Of a stretch of DNA of 64,000 bases, positions 25,032 to 38,173 are shown piece by piece. This stretch comes from Argentina anserina (taxonomy: Eukaryota; Streptophyta; Magnoliopsida; Rosales; Rosaceae), in assembly GCF_933775445.1 (NCBI RefSeq), contig NC_065874.1, positions 31,876,501 to 31,940,500 on the forward strand, read 5' to 3'. Under the pieces are notes generated by a model that ran no database searches, was not told the origin of the DNA, and saw only the letters and a program-made list of their open reading frames with translations. How positions within the stretch are numbered: the first letter of the stretch is position 1; the number at the start of each line of letters is the position of its first letter. Position numbers and translations under genes: made by a program.

Positions 25032-25805
25032 TATGGGGATAAACTGAAAGTAATTCAATTAATAATATTATATATATACATGATGTACGTAGTGATTACA
25101 TACAAGTTTACCACTAATTTACCTTAGCTTGAGCTTTGAGGTCAGACTCATGCATGCAGCAGGCTCCATGTGAGTCACCGAATTGGTTTAATTCTGAATC
25201 AATTATACAATTGATTACGGGACGAAAAATAATATGGTTGCTAGGTGGGTGGCTTTTAACGAACCTATGAGACATTTCCCTACAATTATTGCCTTATGAA
25301 CGGCGATTAAGGCGATCTGATAATTAATCAACCTTAGCCAACTCAAAAGTATCATTGAGAATTTGACCACATAGCTAAAATATATAGAAAAGCAGATTGG
25401 TCAATCTTTGAAAACTTTGAAAAATAGTATACAATCAATTGAGCTAATTTATCGAATTGACATGCGAATAAACACATACATGATAGATCAAGCGACATTT
25501 CATATACTACAATAAGGCAAAAATATGTCTTTATACAAAGATTTAGTGTGGGTCGTTATGCATGAACATCTTTGCCATTCCGAGGGCTTTTCATTATAGT
25601 TCACTCTACATGCGCAGTGAGCATTATCACATTCAAATAACCGGTCGAATTATTGACTTCTATAGGATGTTTTGGTTTACTCTCTCCTCTCCAGAGGATG
25701 CTAGATCTGATCTCTTTTTTATTTATCGTAATCCAAAGGCTTTCATATCAGTAGCGGATCCAGACCATTTTGTTAGCCTAGGCAAAACTTAAGCAAGCAC
25801 CAAGT
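25032..25805. other. Intergenic DNA
   Basis: AT-rich sequence between the foldback element and the LTR retrotransposon. Frame 25562-25792 has no recognisable motif. Nothing else is seen. Confidence 0.45.
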
Positions 25806-25810
25806 GTTAT

Positions 25811-26605
25811 TGTAGACACATGAAATTTAATAAAGTAAATCATCTTCATTAAATAATTAAATCGATCAAGGACCTGACAAAATTACACACGTGGCCCAAA
25901 AGTCAACAAAGTTGGTGCAGATCCGAATAAAACTCGTGTCAGCACATAAATAGATGATCGTAATTGAAACTACGTGATTCCGACGTAAATTGGAAATTGA
26001 ATGTCATTGACGATTCAAAATGGTAATCAGACATTTGATTAAATTAATAAATTCCCTAACGGTTATAATTAAGTCAATTATTTTCTATTTAATTTAGTTA
26101 TGAGAATAACTAATTTTAAATTAATCGGAAAATACATATTGATTTAATTATACAATTAAAGAAATTTATTATTTTAGTGTCATTAAAATATTCTACAAAA
26201 TAGAAACTTTGATACTATAAATATCCCTTTCAACATGAAGATAAGGGGGATTTTTGACATTGGAGAAGAAGAGAGCAATAACACTCTCGAGAAATCCCGA
26301 AGTCTCCCAAATCCACGAAGAATTATCAAGCTACCAAATCGCTCGTTCTTCATCAAATCCAAACTCAAGTCCACGAAGAATCATCAAGCTGTCAAATCGC
26401 TCGTTCTTCATCAAATCCAAATCCAAATCCAACTCAAACTCAAATTCTCAAGATCAAGTGCATGTCACTCTTGAGCCAAATCACATACTAAGATAAAATC
26501 AGAGGAGTTCACAAAGATTGTAACCCCGCGCTTGATTATCAATAAATTATATTTTATTTTTACACGTGTCTGCACTCTTGTTTGTTTTCAGATTCACGTT
26601 CTACA
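25811..26605 (+). repeat. 5' LTR (795 bp)
   Basis: Runs TGTAGACA to CTACA. A TATAAATA box lies at 26216-26223. It contains a tandem duplication of about 60 bases (CACGAAGAATYATCAAGCT.. units near 26318-26430) that the 3' LTR lacks, and a segment of about 105 bases near 26045-26150 that is deleted in the 3' LTR. Confidence 0.92.
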
Positions 26606-26608
26606 AAT

Positions 26609-26626
26609 TGGCATGCCCAGTGGGAC
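26609..26626 (+). other. Primer-binding site of the LTR element
   Basis: TGGCATGCCCAGTGGGAC begins with TGG three bases after the 5' LTR, the usual place and form of a tRNA primer site. I cannot name the tRNA. Confidence 0.6.
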
Positions 26627-26674
26627 ATTTTTGGCCTCTCATCTCCTTTTCCGAAAAAATCTTTCGTTTGTGCG

Positions 26675-28504
26675 ATGGCTTCCAAGAACAACCAAGCCGT
26701 TCCACCGAAGAAATCCAAGTCCACAACCGCGAGGTCAAACGGAGAGGCCAAACCGGTGAAGAAATCCAAACAAGCATTCTCCAAATCAAAGAGTGAACTA
26801 ATTGTCCTTGTCACCCGGAGCGTGGCTAGAACTCAACCCACAACATTTTTGGCACTTGCTAGTAAGCCTCGTCAACCAATCATCACCTTGGAGAGCTTGA
26901 GAGCAATTGAGCATGCCTCTCAGAGTGGGAAGAAGCAAGTGTCTAAAGAGAATGAGCCAAAAGAGCAATATCCTCTATCCGTTCGTGGTGATGGCCCTAT
27001 CCTGAAGACGTTTTCTCTGATGACGAATCAAACACGGCGTCATACCACGGAAGTCCCAAAGAAGATGGCGATAACTTTCATTCTATGGCACATGAGTCCT
27101 CTTCTGACAATGCGCAGGTCTTGGTGACAGGGGCATCCACAATCGAGGAGCAACTCTCCAATCTGATGGAGATGGTTGAAAAGCTCACCCGAATGGTTGA
27201 AGAAAAGGATGTGCAAATCGCTGAGCTCTATAGCAAGTTGGAAGATCACAATGATGAGAACTCCACCAAAGGGTCGCCTGGCAGGAGGAAAGTAAATGAA
27301 AAGGATGAAACATCCAAGAACGATGGCGACTCGCTTGGTTCCTTATCACTCTAGCAATTGCAGGACATCATCACCAACTCAATTCGGGCTCAATATGGAG
27401 GTCCTTCTCATGACTCCATCACTTACTCCAAACCTTACACGAAGAGGATCGACAACTTAAGAATGCCGCTGGGGTATCAGCCACTAAATTTCCAATAATT
27501 CGAAGGTAAAGAGAACCCAAAGCAACACGTTGCCCACTTTGTGGAGACTTGCAGCAACGCCGGGACAGAAGGCGATCACCTTGTCAAGCAGTTTGTTCGC
27601 TCGTTGAAGGGAAATGCTTTCTAGTGGTATACAGACTTAGAGCCGGAGTATGTTGACAGTTGGGACCAAATGGAGTGCGAGTTCCTTAATCGATTCTATA
27701 GTACAAGGCGGACAGTGAGCATGATGGAGCTAACTAACACGAAGCAACTGAAGGATGAACCCGCAATCGGCTACATCAATAGATGGCGCTCACTTAGCCT
27801 TGATTGCAAAGATCGACTGTCAGAGGTGTCAGCCGTTGAAATGTGCATCCAAGGCATGCACTTTGATTTGCTATACATCTTGCAAGAAATCAAGCCTCGT
27901 TCTTTCGAAGAGTTTGCTACTCGAGCCCACGAAATGGAGCTAAACTTGGCAAGTCATAAGGGAAAGAATGAAACCCTGGTCAACTAACGAAAAGATAAAG
28001 CCTTCGGAAGCAGATTTGACAAGGTTGTGAAGAAGCCTTCCAAAGAATCAATGGTCATCAATACTGCACCGGTTAAGATCTCTACACCGGATAAGAAAGA
28101 GTTTAATAAGGTGGAACCTCCTCGAACCTACGATAGTAGTAAACGCACGTTAAAGGAGATGGAGCGAAAAACATACCCGTTCCCAGACTCTGATGTGGCG
28201 GGCATGTTAGAGGATCTGCTCGAAAACAAGATAATAGAGCTTCCGGAGTGCAAACGTCCAGAAGAAATGCATTGAGTCAACGATCCAAAGTATTGCAAAT
28301 ATCATCGCCTCATTAGTCACCCTATAGAGAAGTGCTTTATTCTCAAGGATTTGATAATCAACCTCGCCAAGCAAGGGAAGATTGAGCTGGACGTTGACGA
28401 CATTGCTGAAGTCAATTGCACTACCGTAACATTCGGGTAGTTTGAGCCGGTTCCACTCCCTTTTCACCCGATGAAAGCACCGTTCTGTTTCACAAAGGAG
28501 GCGC
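26675..28504 (+). pseudogene. Tat-type gag, broken
   Basis: The ATG at 26675 opens a basic, Lys/Ser-rich N-terminus (MASKNNQAVPPKKSK). After a frame change near 27000 come a coiled-coil-like stretch (LSNLMEMVEKLTRMVEEKD) and the conserved gag core with NPKQHVAHFVETC, VKQFVRSLKGNAF, WYTDLEP, FLNRFYSTRRTVSM and MCIQGMH. In-frame stops occur near 27352, 27496, 27622 and 27985. A CCHC-like CKYH..HPIEKCF motif follows near 28293-28340. The order is typical of Tat/Athila gag. No functional Gag can come from this copy. Confidence 0.85.
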
Positions 28505-30824
28505 GTGAACATGAGAAGACCAAAGAAAGATGTTCCATTTGTATGGGATGAAACTTGTCGCAATGCCTTTGAGAGCATAAAGAAATACCTGACGAATCCT
28601 CCGGTGTTGGGTGCACCTATCGCCGGGAAACCTCTTATCCTTTACATTATGGCTCAAGAGAGATCGTTTGGGGCCCTTCTTGCCCAAGAAAATGAAGCCA
28701 AAAAGGAGAAATCCTTGTACTACTAAGTCGGACCCTCACCGGACCTGAGCTGAATTATCCGCCGATAGAGAAGATGTGTCTTGCACTCGTCTTCGCCATT
28801 CAAAAGTTGAGGCATTACATGCAAGCTTACACAATGCATTTGGTGGCGCGAGCCGATCCAGTTAAGTTCATATTATCTAAACCAGTTCTAACCGGACGCT
28901 AGCTAAGTGGGCGTTACTATTAAACCAATACGACATTGTATATGTGCCCGATAAAGCAGTGAAAGAACAGGCATTAGCCGATTTCTTGGCAGACCACCAT
29001 ATTCCAGCGGATTGGGAAATCTCAGATGAATTCCTGGATGAGGAAGTCTTCCTTGCAAAGGTCCTCCCTACTTGGAAGATGTTTTTCGATGGCTCATCTA
29101 GGGCAGACGGAGCAGGGGCTGGTGTTATCTTTGTCTATCCACAAAAGCAGATATTGCCTTATTCTTCCACTCTTGGGGAATTGTGCTCCAACAATGTCGC
29201 AGAGTACCAAGCCTTGATTATGGGATTTCAAACAACGTTAGAAATTGAAATCCAAAGTCTCAAAATGTATGGAGACTCAAAGTTGGTGATTGATCAACTG
29301 CTCATTAATTACGAGGTCAAGAAGGAAGACTTGGTACCTTATTTCAAACTTACCACACAACTCTTGAAGGGATTTGATAATGTTACACTCATACATGTGC
29401 CACAGAAAGAAAATCAAATGGCAGACGCATTGGCAAACTTGGCGGCGACCTTGGCATTGCCTGGAGACGAAATTTTGGACATCCCAATTTGCCAAAGGTG
29501 GGTCGTGACAACAAATCCTTCACTCCAGTGTGCCAGTTCTCATGTAGTGTCAGTTCACACCATTGATGTTGAAGATTGGAGGCATCCTTTTATCGACTAT
29601 CTTGAGCACAACAAGCTTCCTGAAGATTCAAAGCAAAGGTGGAGCATCAAGCGACGAGCACCATGCTTCCTCTACTACAAAGAAACTTTATATCGAAGGT
29701 CATTTGACGGAGTACTCCTTCGATGCTTGGGAAAAGATGAAGCGGTCAAAGCCATGGAAGAGGTTCATTCTGGAGTGTGTGGAGCACATCAGTCAGGACC
29801 GAAGTTACATTTTCAAGTAAGACGACTAGGGTATTATTGGCCCTCCATGGTCAAGGATTGTATGGAGTATGCAAAGAAATGTCAAGCTTGTCAGTTTCAT
29901 GCCAACCTCATTCATCAGCCACCTGAGCCGTTGCATCCAACAGTTGCTTCGCACCCATTCGATGTTTGGGGAATGGATGCAATTGGACTAATCACTCCGA
30001 AATCATCGGCTGGTCATATGTACATTTTGGCAGCCGCAGATTTCTTCTCAAAGTGGGCAGAGGCGATACCGCTCAAAGAAATAAAGAAAGAAAATGTTGT
30101 GGACTTCATTACGGGAAGCATTATACAACGCTATGGTATACCGCGATGCATCATCACGGACAACGCCAAGTACTTCTCGAATACTACAACAGAAAAGTTG
30201 AGCAAGAAATTTCACATCAGGCTTCACTTTTCTTCAATGTACAACGCCCCCGGCAAATGGTTTGGCAGAAGCATTCAATAAAATGCTTTGTAACATTCTG
30301 AAGAAAACTGTCAGCAAGAAGTAGAGGGATTGACATGAGAAATTGGGCGAAGCTCTCTGGACTTATAGAACGACGTATCGGACAGCCACAAATGCTACAC
30401 CTTATTCTCTTATCTATGGCGTCGAATTCGTGTTACCATTAGAAAAAGAAATCCCGTCATTGAGAATCGCTTTACAAGAAGGTCTCACAAATGAAGAAAA
30501 TGTTAAGTTGCGCCTGCAAGAGTTAGAAGCTTTGGACGAGAAGAGGCTTGATGCACAACAACACCTGAAATGTTACCAAGCTCGGATGTTACACGCCTTC
30601 AACAAAAGTGTTCGACCACGGTCATTTCAAGTTGATGATTTAGTTCTTGTTGTTCGAAGCCCTTCATTATGACGCACAAGTCTGGCTCTAAATTCAAGTC
30701 AAAGTGGGATGGTCCTTACGTCTTCAGAGAAGTATACACCAATGGAGCTTATAAAATTGTGGCGGAAGACGATTTGAGGATCGGTCCTATTAACGGCAAG
30801 TTCCTGAAGAAGTACCATCCTTGA
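28505..30824 (+). pseudogene. Pol remnant: RT tail, RNase H, second RNase H, integrase
   Basis: The aspartic protease and most of the RT are missing; gag-like sequence passes directly into the RT connection and RNase H1 region (FVWDETCRNAFESIKKYL, LNYPPIEKMCLALVFA). From about 28944 a longer frame holds a second, archaeal-type RNase H with MFFDGSS, AEYQAL and YGDSKL acidic residues. Integrase follows, with the zinc region (H..H, CQACQ), and core motifs WGMDAIG and ITDNAKYFS. A frameshift near 30245 in a C-run separates these from the rest of the core, and a stop at about 30336 precedes the C-terminal part 30343-30824. Domain order supports a Tat element. Loss of RT makes it non-autonomous. 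Confidence 0.85.
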
Positions 30825-31168
30825 AAATGTCAAAGTCTGCTCCAAGTCTGCACGAGCCTAAACTGCATAAGACAAGAAAAAAAAACAATAAAAACAAAAA
30901 TGCTCCACGCCTGCATGAGCTTAAACTGCACAAGGCACCAAAAAAACTCGTGAACTACGTGATGACTTGATTCATTCTTTAGAAAGATACGTAGGCAGCT
31001 TGAGAATAACAATCTTAAGTTCAGTCACATCAAAATAAAAAGGGTTTTGTCTGCCAATCATAAAGCAAATTCTTATTTCACTGATAGTATGTTGAATTGC
31101 AAAATCGATTGATTACAAGATGATTGAAAAAAAAGAGAGGAGCAAGTCCTGATTATTCAAGTCAGCTA

Positions 31169-34100
31169 TCACATCCAGGTCAAACCCTTGAAGCTGCTAC
31201 GATGTTCTTCAAAATTGGCTCGCAACTTCTTTGCCTTTTCAATCTCTGTTGCAGTCAGTTCTGGAATCTCTCGTATTTGGCACTTCTTCTGTTCTAGATC
31301 AGCAAATCTTGCATCGTGAAGAAAAAGGTCTGCATCTAGCGAGTCCAACGTCTGCTCTAGCTTCTGTTGCTCTTTCTTCAAATTCTCAAGGGACTCAAGT
31401 GTAGACCGACGCTGATTAAAACTATTTTGTCGAATTTCTTGGGCTGTCGTGATTTCAGACTCTGTCTCAACCAATTTTTGGGCGCTTGTGCCCATGGCGC
31501 ATTTGTGAGCGCTTGCAAGCCTTGCCGAGTCATATAGGGTAGAGCTTGTCATCAACTGCTCCAATTTGTTTTTTATTGTTGATGGGTCGACTCCATATTT
31601 GCTAAGTTCATTCGTCAACATATCAAGCTCATTCCTCCCCGCAATAATCATCTTTAGAGAATACGTCGCTATCACACCTTCTATCTTTACACAAACTTAT
31701 GCAGCTGCTCGCATGCGGATATCGCGGAGCCATTGACTTGTGTCCACTACCTCAATATCGCACGCATAAGTTTTAGGAAATATTGCTTTTTCTGAAGGCT
31801 TTGTACTTCCCGTCGCCATGGACAAACATGTGTATATGAGGGTAAAAATGAGCATAAATTATTGAAGAAATACGGAAAATAATATATAAACAAATTTGCG
31901 TGTATCTCTCTGGTCAACTGGATGTGGTTCACTCTCCTTTCGACGTACGTCTTTTTCTGTGAAAATGTTAGCTGCACACTCCTCAAAAGGAAATTGAACG
32001 CTATCACATGAGCAGACTTCATCAAAATAACCGATATCTTCAAGCTGAGAGGAACAAAATTGGATCAAGTTGGCAATAAGTGAACTATTGAATATGATAC
32101 ATAGGTAAAAGGGACGAGCACAAAAGCAAATACGACAAAAATGGTTTAAGTGAATACCTCAACATGCGCATGCACGAGTTTTGAAGGACCAGAAACATCC
32201 CCAAGAAAGTTTCCGCCAAGATCAAAGTCGGCATTAGGATTGAAGTAAATAGATCTGAGATCATCGTCATCCCTCTTTTGACGTTTGAAGTGCACGTCAC
32301 TATGGGTACTACTGCTGCTTCTACTATGCCTTCTGGATGTAGCAACCTTCTCCTTCGACTTGGGACAGAAATATGCTGAATCTCCGATTCCTTCTAAAAT
32401 TGGAGGAGGTGGAATCTGATAGTTGTCAACCGGGGGTAAAACTTCGGCGGAAACCAAAATTTGGAGAGGAGTTGTCGCACGGTCGTCTCCTTTAGCTCTT
32501 GGAAGCTCTTGTTGTGGCAAATTTACAATGGTTATCTTCATAGGCCTCTTTAACGCGGAGTGATGAACTTTGGACCACCATTCGATGTAGTCCTGAGTAA
32601 CCATAAAATTGGTGATGTCACTTTTCATAGGCAAAATTACCTCACCTTTTGTGCCAAGCTTCGTCAAGCTATCCCAAAACAAGTATGTCCGAGTCAAAGG
32701 TATAGGTCGACTATCTCTTTGGGAACCTTCGGGAACACCCTGAACATATCCGAATTGTCGACTGAATCGCTGAGGGCTATAGGGTTCGACTACTCGCCAA
32801 CTATCTTGCCGTAGGGACACAAATCAAGAGCGAAGGCTAATGAGATAGGCAGAATCTGAAGGAATGGCTCCGTGGGCGTCAACGATCAGTTTGCGCGCAC
32901 TGGAAACTTTGACAAATCATTCCATTCGAACATTATCACAAGCGGTAAACAAGGCGCGGGCCCGTTCATCATCGAAATGTCTTGCTGACAATTCCCCTGA
33001 AATATGAACCATTAAAGGCCTGAAGTTTTTTGGATGTCGAGAAAAGAAATAGGTGCTGAAATACTCGGCCAACCACCCATACAAGTAATGAAAAGGAAGC
33101 GCAGTTGGACAACTTCCTGGATCACTTGAGACGGATATGGCATTTAAACCCTGATATATATTCGCCAATACGGGAACCGCCAGACAGTAGTGTTGACCTT
33201 GGGCTATTCTGTGAGCAATCTTAAAAACTCTAGGACGAATAAAACCTGGATCATTCTTCGGGAATACGAATAAACAAAGCCAGCATACATAAAAGGCAGA
33301 GAGGTAAACAGATTCCATGCTTGCTTCTTCTACGCCTAAGTCCTCGAATAGTAAAAGATCTTCCGGAGTTCGCCAGCGAATCCCCGGAATGGCGCCCGAT
33401 GGATCGTGAGTATTAGTGGGCGCGGCCCTCTTATTTCGTGTACTCTTGGTAGGAGGCCTCTTGTATCTCATCTCGCCTTTGTACCAATACCGTATCCATG
33501 TAGCTATCTTCACATTGCCACGCTCCCTCTTGCACAGTCTATGGTAAGCAAGAAACAAATAACGATAGCTTTTGGGGATGAGAAGCTCCCCTTCTTTACT
33601 CTTTGCAAAAAACTCGGCAACGGGTGGGACAACTTCGTCATAAAACCTTCCAAGGATAGGCAAGCCTCCAATAAGCTCAAGGTCTAAAAGAGATATAGAC
33701 ATCTCCCCTTGCGATGTGTGCAGAGTGTTTGTAGCAGGGCACCAATACTCACAAAAAGCTCACACAACAGAAGGAAAACGATCATAGCTGAACAATGACG
33801 CAAACACTGCTCGATAGAGACCCATTTTCTTGATGCGGTCTTTGTTTCGGCTTAAAACATCCTCTACCCACTCCTAGTAGCACTCTGTGTAGGTAAAACC
33901 GCCGGTAGTTTGAAAGGTACCTCATCGCGCAGAGTTGTTGGATATAGAGTCGTTGAGAAGCTTGAATGACACCGTGAGAGCCTCTTCGTCACAATGTGCA
34001 GACTTCAGCATCAAAACGTCTGAACTTAGCTCCTCATTGCCTGTCGAAAGCTGGCTACTTGACAGTTCACCGCATGAGCCCACTGCAAGATGGGAGTGGA

Positions 34101-34260
34101 GCTGCCATAGAATGGAGTTTTAAATGCGAATGGCCCGGTAAGAGAAAGATGTACAGTTAAGGTGGTGCCATCATGTTGCTCATCTTCAACATCCTCGAGG
34201 ATAGTAATAGTCTCGTCCTTGAAACTCTTGAAAGCCACTTTGGTGAATGTGATGCGTAAA
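31169..34260 (-). pseudogene. Antisense plant-mobile-domain (PMD, aminotransferase-like) pseudogene
   Basis: On the strand opposite to gag-pol, several open stretches form one degraded gene read from about 34238 to 31169. Near its 5' part is EWVEDVLSRNKDRIKKMGLY and YDRFPSVV, then GLPILGRFYDEVVPP, ATWIRYWYKG, PRVFKIAHRIAQGQHYCLAVP and QFGYVQGVPEG. This pattern matches the plant mobile domain found in MAIN/MAIL proteins and in many Ty3 elements (PMD-C type). The 3' part (31675-31169) is a charged, Gln/Leu/Glu-rich coiled-coil candidate. Stops near 33910, 33865, 33770 and 32915 break it. Its place between integrase and 3' LTR matches antisense frames known in Grande-like elements. Host-gene capture followed by decay is the likely origin. 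Confidence 0.75.
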
Positions 34261-35261
34261 GCCTAACACGCTTTTGTTGACTACTGTCAAGTCTATGAAA
34301 TGCGAGCAGTTAAGCGATTAAGTCGTTTACATTCTTCAAATCCGTCAGAAATTAACGCGTTTCGAAAGGTGTCGAATGGTTATATTGACCGCAGCGCCCG
34401 AATTGTTGTCAAAATCCTACAAAAAAAAAGAGGAGGGTCAATGCCAAACCATGAAAAAAAAAATTCAGATTCAAAAAAAAAAGTCAGATTAATAAAATAG
34501 GGGTCGCACCGTAAGCCCGCGGGCATGCCCTCACCGGATCATACCAGACCTGTTTTTTTTTTTTTTATAAACTACCCGAGAAAGAACCCAGAAGCTGAAA
34601 TTGGAGTTGAACAACAGCCGAGCCACACTCTTCCAATCCGATCTCCGCAACAGAAGCTCCTCCGGCTGACGCACCACCCTTGTTGTGACCCTCTCGCCGT
34701 CGTCGTCTCCCCTCCGGTTGTGGAGAGCCTTATCGTCGCCGGAAGCAAGGGAATCAAGAAAAAACAGCCGGCTGTTCCGTTGTCTCCGCCACCTCTCCGG
34801 CCACCGTTTGAGTTAACTCCAGTATTTTTCTTCTTCTCCTCTTCGTGCTAGGCAAGTCTGTGTCATTAGTTCTTGGATTTGACGAAGTTTTGAGGAATTC
34901 AGATCTTAGAAGCCGTGTTGTTCTTGGTCGTGTTTCGACCGCAACGTTTGCTTTCAATTTGATTCTAGTATCCTTGATATATATGGTGAAATTTTGTTGT
35001 TAGCTTCCATGGATCGAATTGATCAGAATTCCAAATTGTTGCCTATTGGTTTGTTGAAATGAACTTTGCTCCCTTACCTTGCCGAGAAGCTGCCTGAAGA
35101 AAAAAAAAAGAGCAACATCAGTTAGTAAGGGGCTGAAAATAAGAAGTTTCAAATCATGGGAGACTACCTTTTCTTTTGTGTATTGAATCAAGAAAATTAC
35201 AGGTGATTAAATAGGAGATTACAAGAAAACTTTATGGGACAAAATGATGGAAAATGGCTCG

Positions 35262-35344
35262 CACTCACAATGTGTTGATGACCTTTGCCAGAAATGGAGG
35301 ATGCACTCACAATGTGTTGATGGCCTTTGCCAGAATGGAGGATT
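35262..35344 (+). repeat. Two-copy tandem repeat inside the LTR element
   Basis: About 42 bases beginning GCACTCACAATGTGTTGATG occur twice in a row with two or three differences, between the PMD region and the 3' LTR. Confidence 0.8.
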
Positions 35345-35575
35345 TGTGTTGTTGTTTGGTGAGATGTTTGGCCAAAATATACATTTGTTTATGCTTGGCC
35401 AAAATGGAAAGATTAATAAATTTAAATTAAATTCATCTGATTAAAATATATGATGAAAAGATTACTACAAAATTTGCGGAGCCTCGGAAGTTAGCTCCAT
35501 AAATTCTTCAAATCAAAGTGCATACTTCAAACTGCACCTTCGGCACGTGACGACGACATGTCTGCAGCACGACTT

Positions 35576-35589
35576 GAAGTGGGGGCATT
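35576..35589 (+). other. Polypurine tract
   Basis: GAAGTGGGGGCATT directly precedes the 3' LTR start TGTAGACA, as expected for plus-strand priming. Confidence 0.75.
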
Positions 35590-36198
35590 TGTAGACACAT
35601 GAAATTTAATGAAGTAAATCATCTTCATTAAATAATTAAATCGACTAAGGACCTGACAAAATTGCACACGTGGCACAAAAGTCAACAAAGTTGGTGCAGA
35701 TCCGAATAAAACTCGTGTCAGCACATAAATGGATGATCGTAATTTAAGCTACGTGATTCCGACGTAAATCGGAAATTGAATGTCATTGACGATTCAAAAT
35801 GGTAATCGGACATTTGATTAAATTATACAATTAAAGAAATTTATTATTTTAGTGTCATTAATATATTCTACAAAATAGAAACTTTGACATTATAAATACC
35901 CCTTTCAACATGAAGTTAAGGGGGATTTTTGACATTTGAGAAGAAGTGAGCAATATCACTCTCGAGAAATCCCGAAGTCTCCCAAATCCACAATCGCTCA
36001 TTTTTCATCAAATCCAAATTCAAATCAAACTCAAATTCTCAAAAAATCAAGTGCATGTCACCCTTGAGCCAAATCACATACGGAGATAGAATCAGAGGAG
36101 TTCACAAAGATTGTAACCTCGCGCTTGATTATCAATAAATTACATTTTATTTGTACATGTGTCTGCACTTTTATTTGTTTTCAGATTCTCGTTCTACA
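35590..36198 (+). repeat. 3' LTR (609 bp, internally deleted)
   Basis: Same termini as the 5' LTR but 186 bp shorter. One gap lies at GATTAAATTATACAATT (near 35820), with short homology at the deletion ends. The other is the loss of repeat units after CCCAAATCCAC (near 35990). Shared parts differ by scattered point changes, so the insertion is not recent. Confidence 0.92.
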
Positions 36199-36203
36199 GT
36201 TAT

Positions 36204-38150
36204 AAAAGCACCTTAAACCAGTAGACTTTTAGTTAAATTAGTTCAGTCAAACTAACAAATCATCATTATTAAATAGGAAGAAAATATGCTGTCCCCATTT
36301 TCCTATCCCCTTATATGTCCCTCCATTAATATATTTATGTGTCATTTCTTGTCAACTCTTAACAACTATCTAATTCTGCTAACTGAAAATAAAATAAAAT
36401 CATTTTAAATCAAAACTATAATTATACAAAAGGTTATTATATGAAGTTTTTCTTGTTTATCTGAGTTCTCTCTATAATTTAATTGTAAAGTTGACCGACT
36501 TCTCATTTTTTTCGATGTATCGATATGGTTTTATTTTTTATTTTTTAGATTTAATTTATGCCTTATGCTTAATTTTAATTTCGACATCGAAAGAAATTCA
36601 ATCTTCATCCAAGTCTTCCTTGCAATTGTTCTCGAAGTGGATCACTCTCTTTTAATATTGTTTGGTTGCTTGATCTAATTTCCTAAATGATTCGTATAAA
36701 ATATGTGTTTGTATTCATCTGGGTTCATGTTTGTTGCTTGATTAATTTCCTAAGGATTCGTATAAAATGTGTTTGTATTCATCTGGGTTCATGTTTTTTA
36801 TGGTAAAAAATCTGAGTTCATGGTGTAATCAGTAATCGTAGGAGCAAAGGACATTATGATTCTATGTTTTTGGTCTTCAATTTTGTTGGTGTGACATCTA
36901 TTTTGTGAGATTCCATAGTTAGTACTCAGTAGCAATTAAAAGTTTCATCAACCCAAAAGCTTGAAGAAGAATGATTCTCAGTTATCATAATCTGTCTGCA
37001 AATCTGGGCATCGATCATAGTTCATGGCATATTTGATTTTATTTTTAATATGTCAAATGGAAAATGATGCAGGAGAAAAACATTTTGTTCAAACGTAAAA
37101 AACATTACGGAGTTAAAGTGTTGTTAGTCATCTTAGGTGGCAGGCCAAATGTCAAACTTTGATTAGAGGACAGAGAAGGAGACATTAAAAATGAGAGCAG
37201 ATTCTCTTCCCTTATTAAAAGTCTACTTGGAATTAATATAAGACTTACAAGTCATCCTCAATAGTTTATCTCGAAAGACTTCATTATAATATCATAAGTC
37301 CTGTACAAGGGTTTGAGTTGGTGACCTAGATTATTCTAAAAATTAAAAACAAAAGTTAGATTGATGACCTAGATTAAAAAGTTAGATTATTCTAAAAATT
37401 ATATATGACACCTACTTATATATCTTTTACTAATTGATCAAGTATTAATCATTTCCTTTTAAGAGTACATTAATACATCTTAATGGTTTAAGCATTATTA
37501 TACCAACAAATATTTAATCAATTATGAAATTCATACAAAAGAATACAGTATTAACTTTGTATAAATTTTTACATATATTTACGATAAAATCCTCATTTCT
37601 AAATGCCCCTCATATATAAGAATACTACAATTCAACGGAAAAGAGACAAGATTATGTGCATTACTTATTTAGTGTTTAAATTAAAATAAACTAAAAATTC
37701 TTACCATTAAGTTCTTCGGAAGTTTCCTTCTTGAAGCCCTACTAAGAACCAGACAAACGACTTCTATTGGATTTTTCTATTAGTCTTACTCTCTCATTTA
37801 TCATTCTTAGTATAATTTTGCTTGATTATATATACAATCGGTAAATTAAGATTTGTTAATAGGTGAAGTTTTAGTCCTTTTATCTTTATAAACAGTTCAC
37901 GAAAACAATAACATTGGAAAAACCGACCAACATTAGATACACCGAACGAAAATATTTGGAGAACGGACCGACATCGCATATATCGAACGAAAATATCTGA
38001 AAAACCGACCAACATCGCACGGAAGAAATGATAAACTGGGGAGAAACCACTCTCACATATATGCAAGTCACGGTACCACACTGCCCAAAAGTGCCTGCCT
38101 CTAGTAATCGAATGAGACTCATACCCACCATTCTTAAAGCTTGTATTCAT
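36204..38150. other. Intergenic DNA with two small tandem duplications
   Basis: No gene is seen. A segment of about 66 bases starting GTTGCTTGAT is duplicated in tandem at 36665-36796. At 37919-38035 an imperfect repeat of about 55 bases with ACCGACCAACAT and CGAACGAAAATAT occurs two to three times. Confidence 0.55.
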
Positions 38151-38173
38151 ACAAAACTCACAGAACTAGGGAG

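Larger units (their letters stand above)
25811..36198 (+). mobile_element. Ty3/gypsy LTR retrotransposon, Tat lineage, with antisense insert gene
   Basis: Both LTRs begin TGTAGACACATG and end TTCTACA, and a perfect 5-bp target duplication GTTAT flanks the element (25806-25810; 36199-36203). Order inside: primer-binding site, gag, a fused remnant of RT/RNase H, a second RNase H, integrase, an antisense plant-mobile-domain pseudogene, polypurine tract. A second RNase H between the first RNase H and integrase marks the Tat (Ogre/Grande) lineage, which commonly carries antisense frames at this place. The element has decayed by stops, frameshifts and a large internal deletion. Confidence 0.92.
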
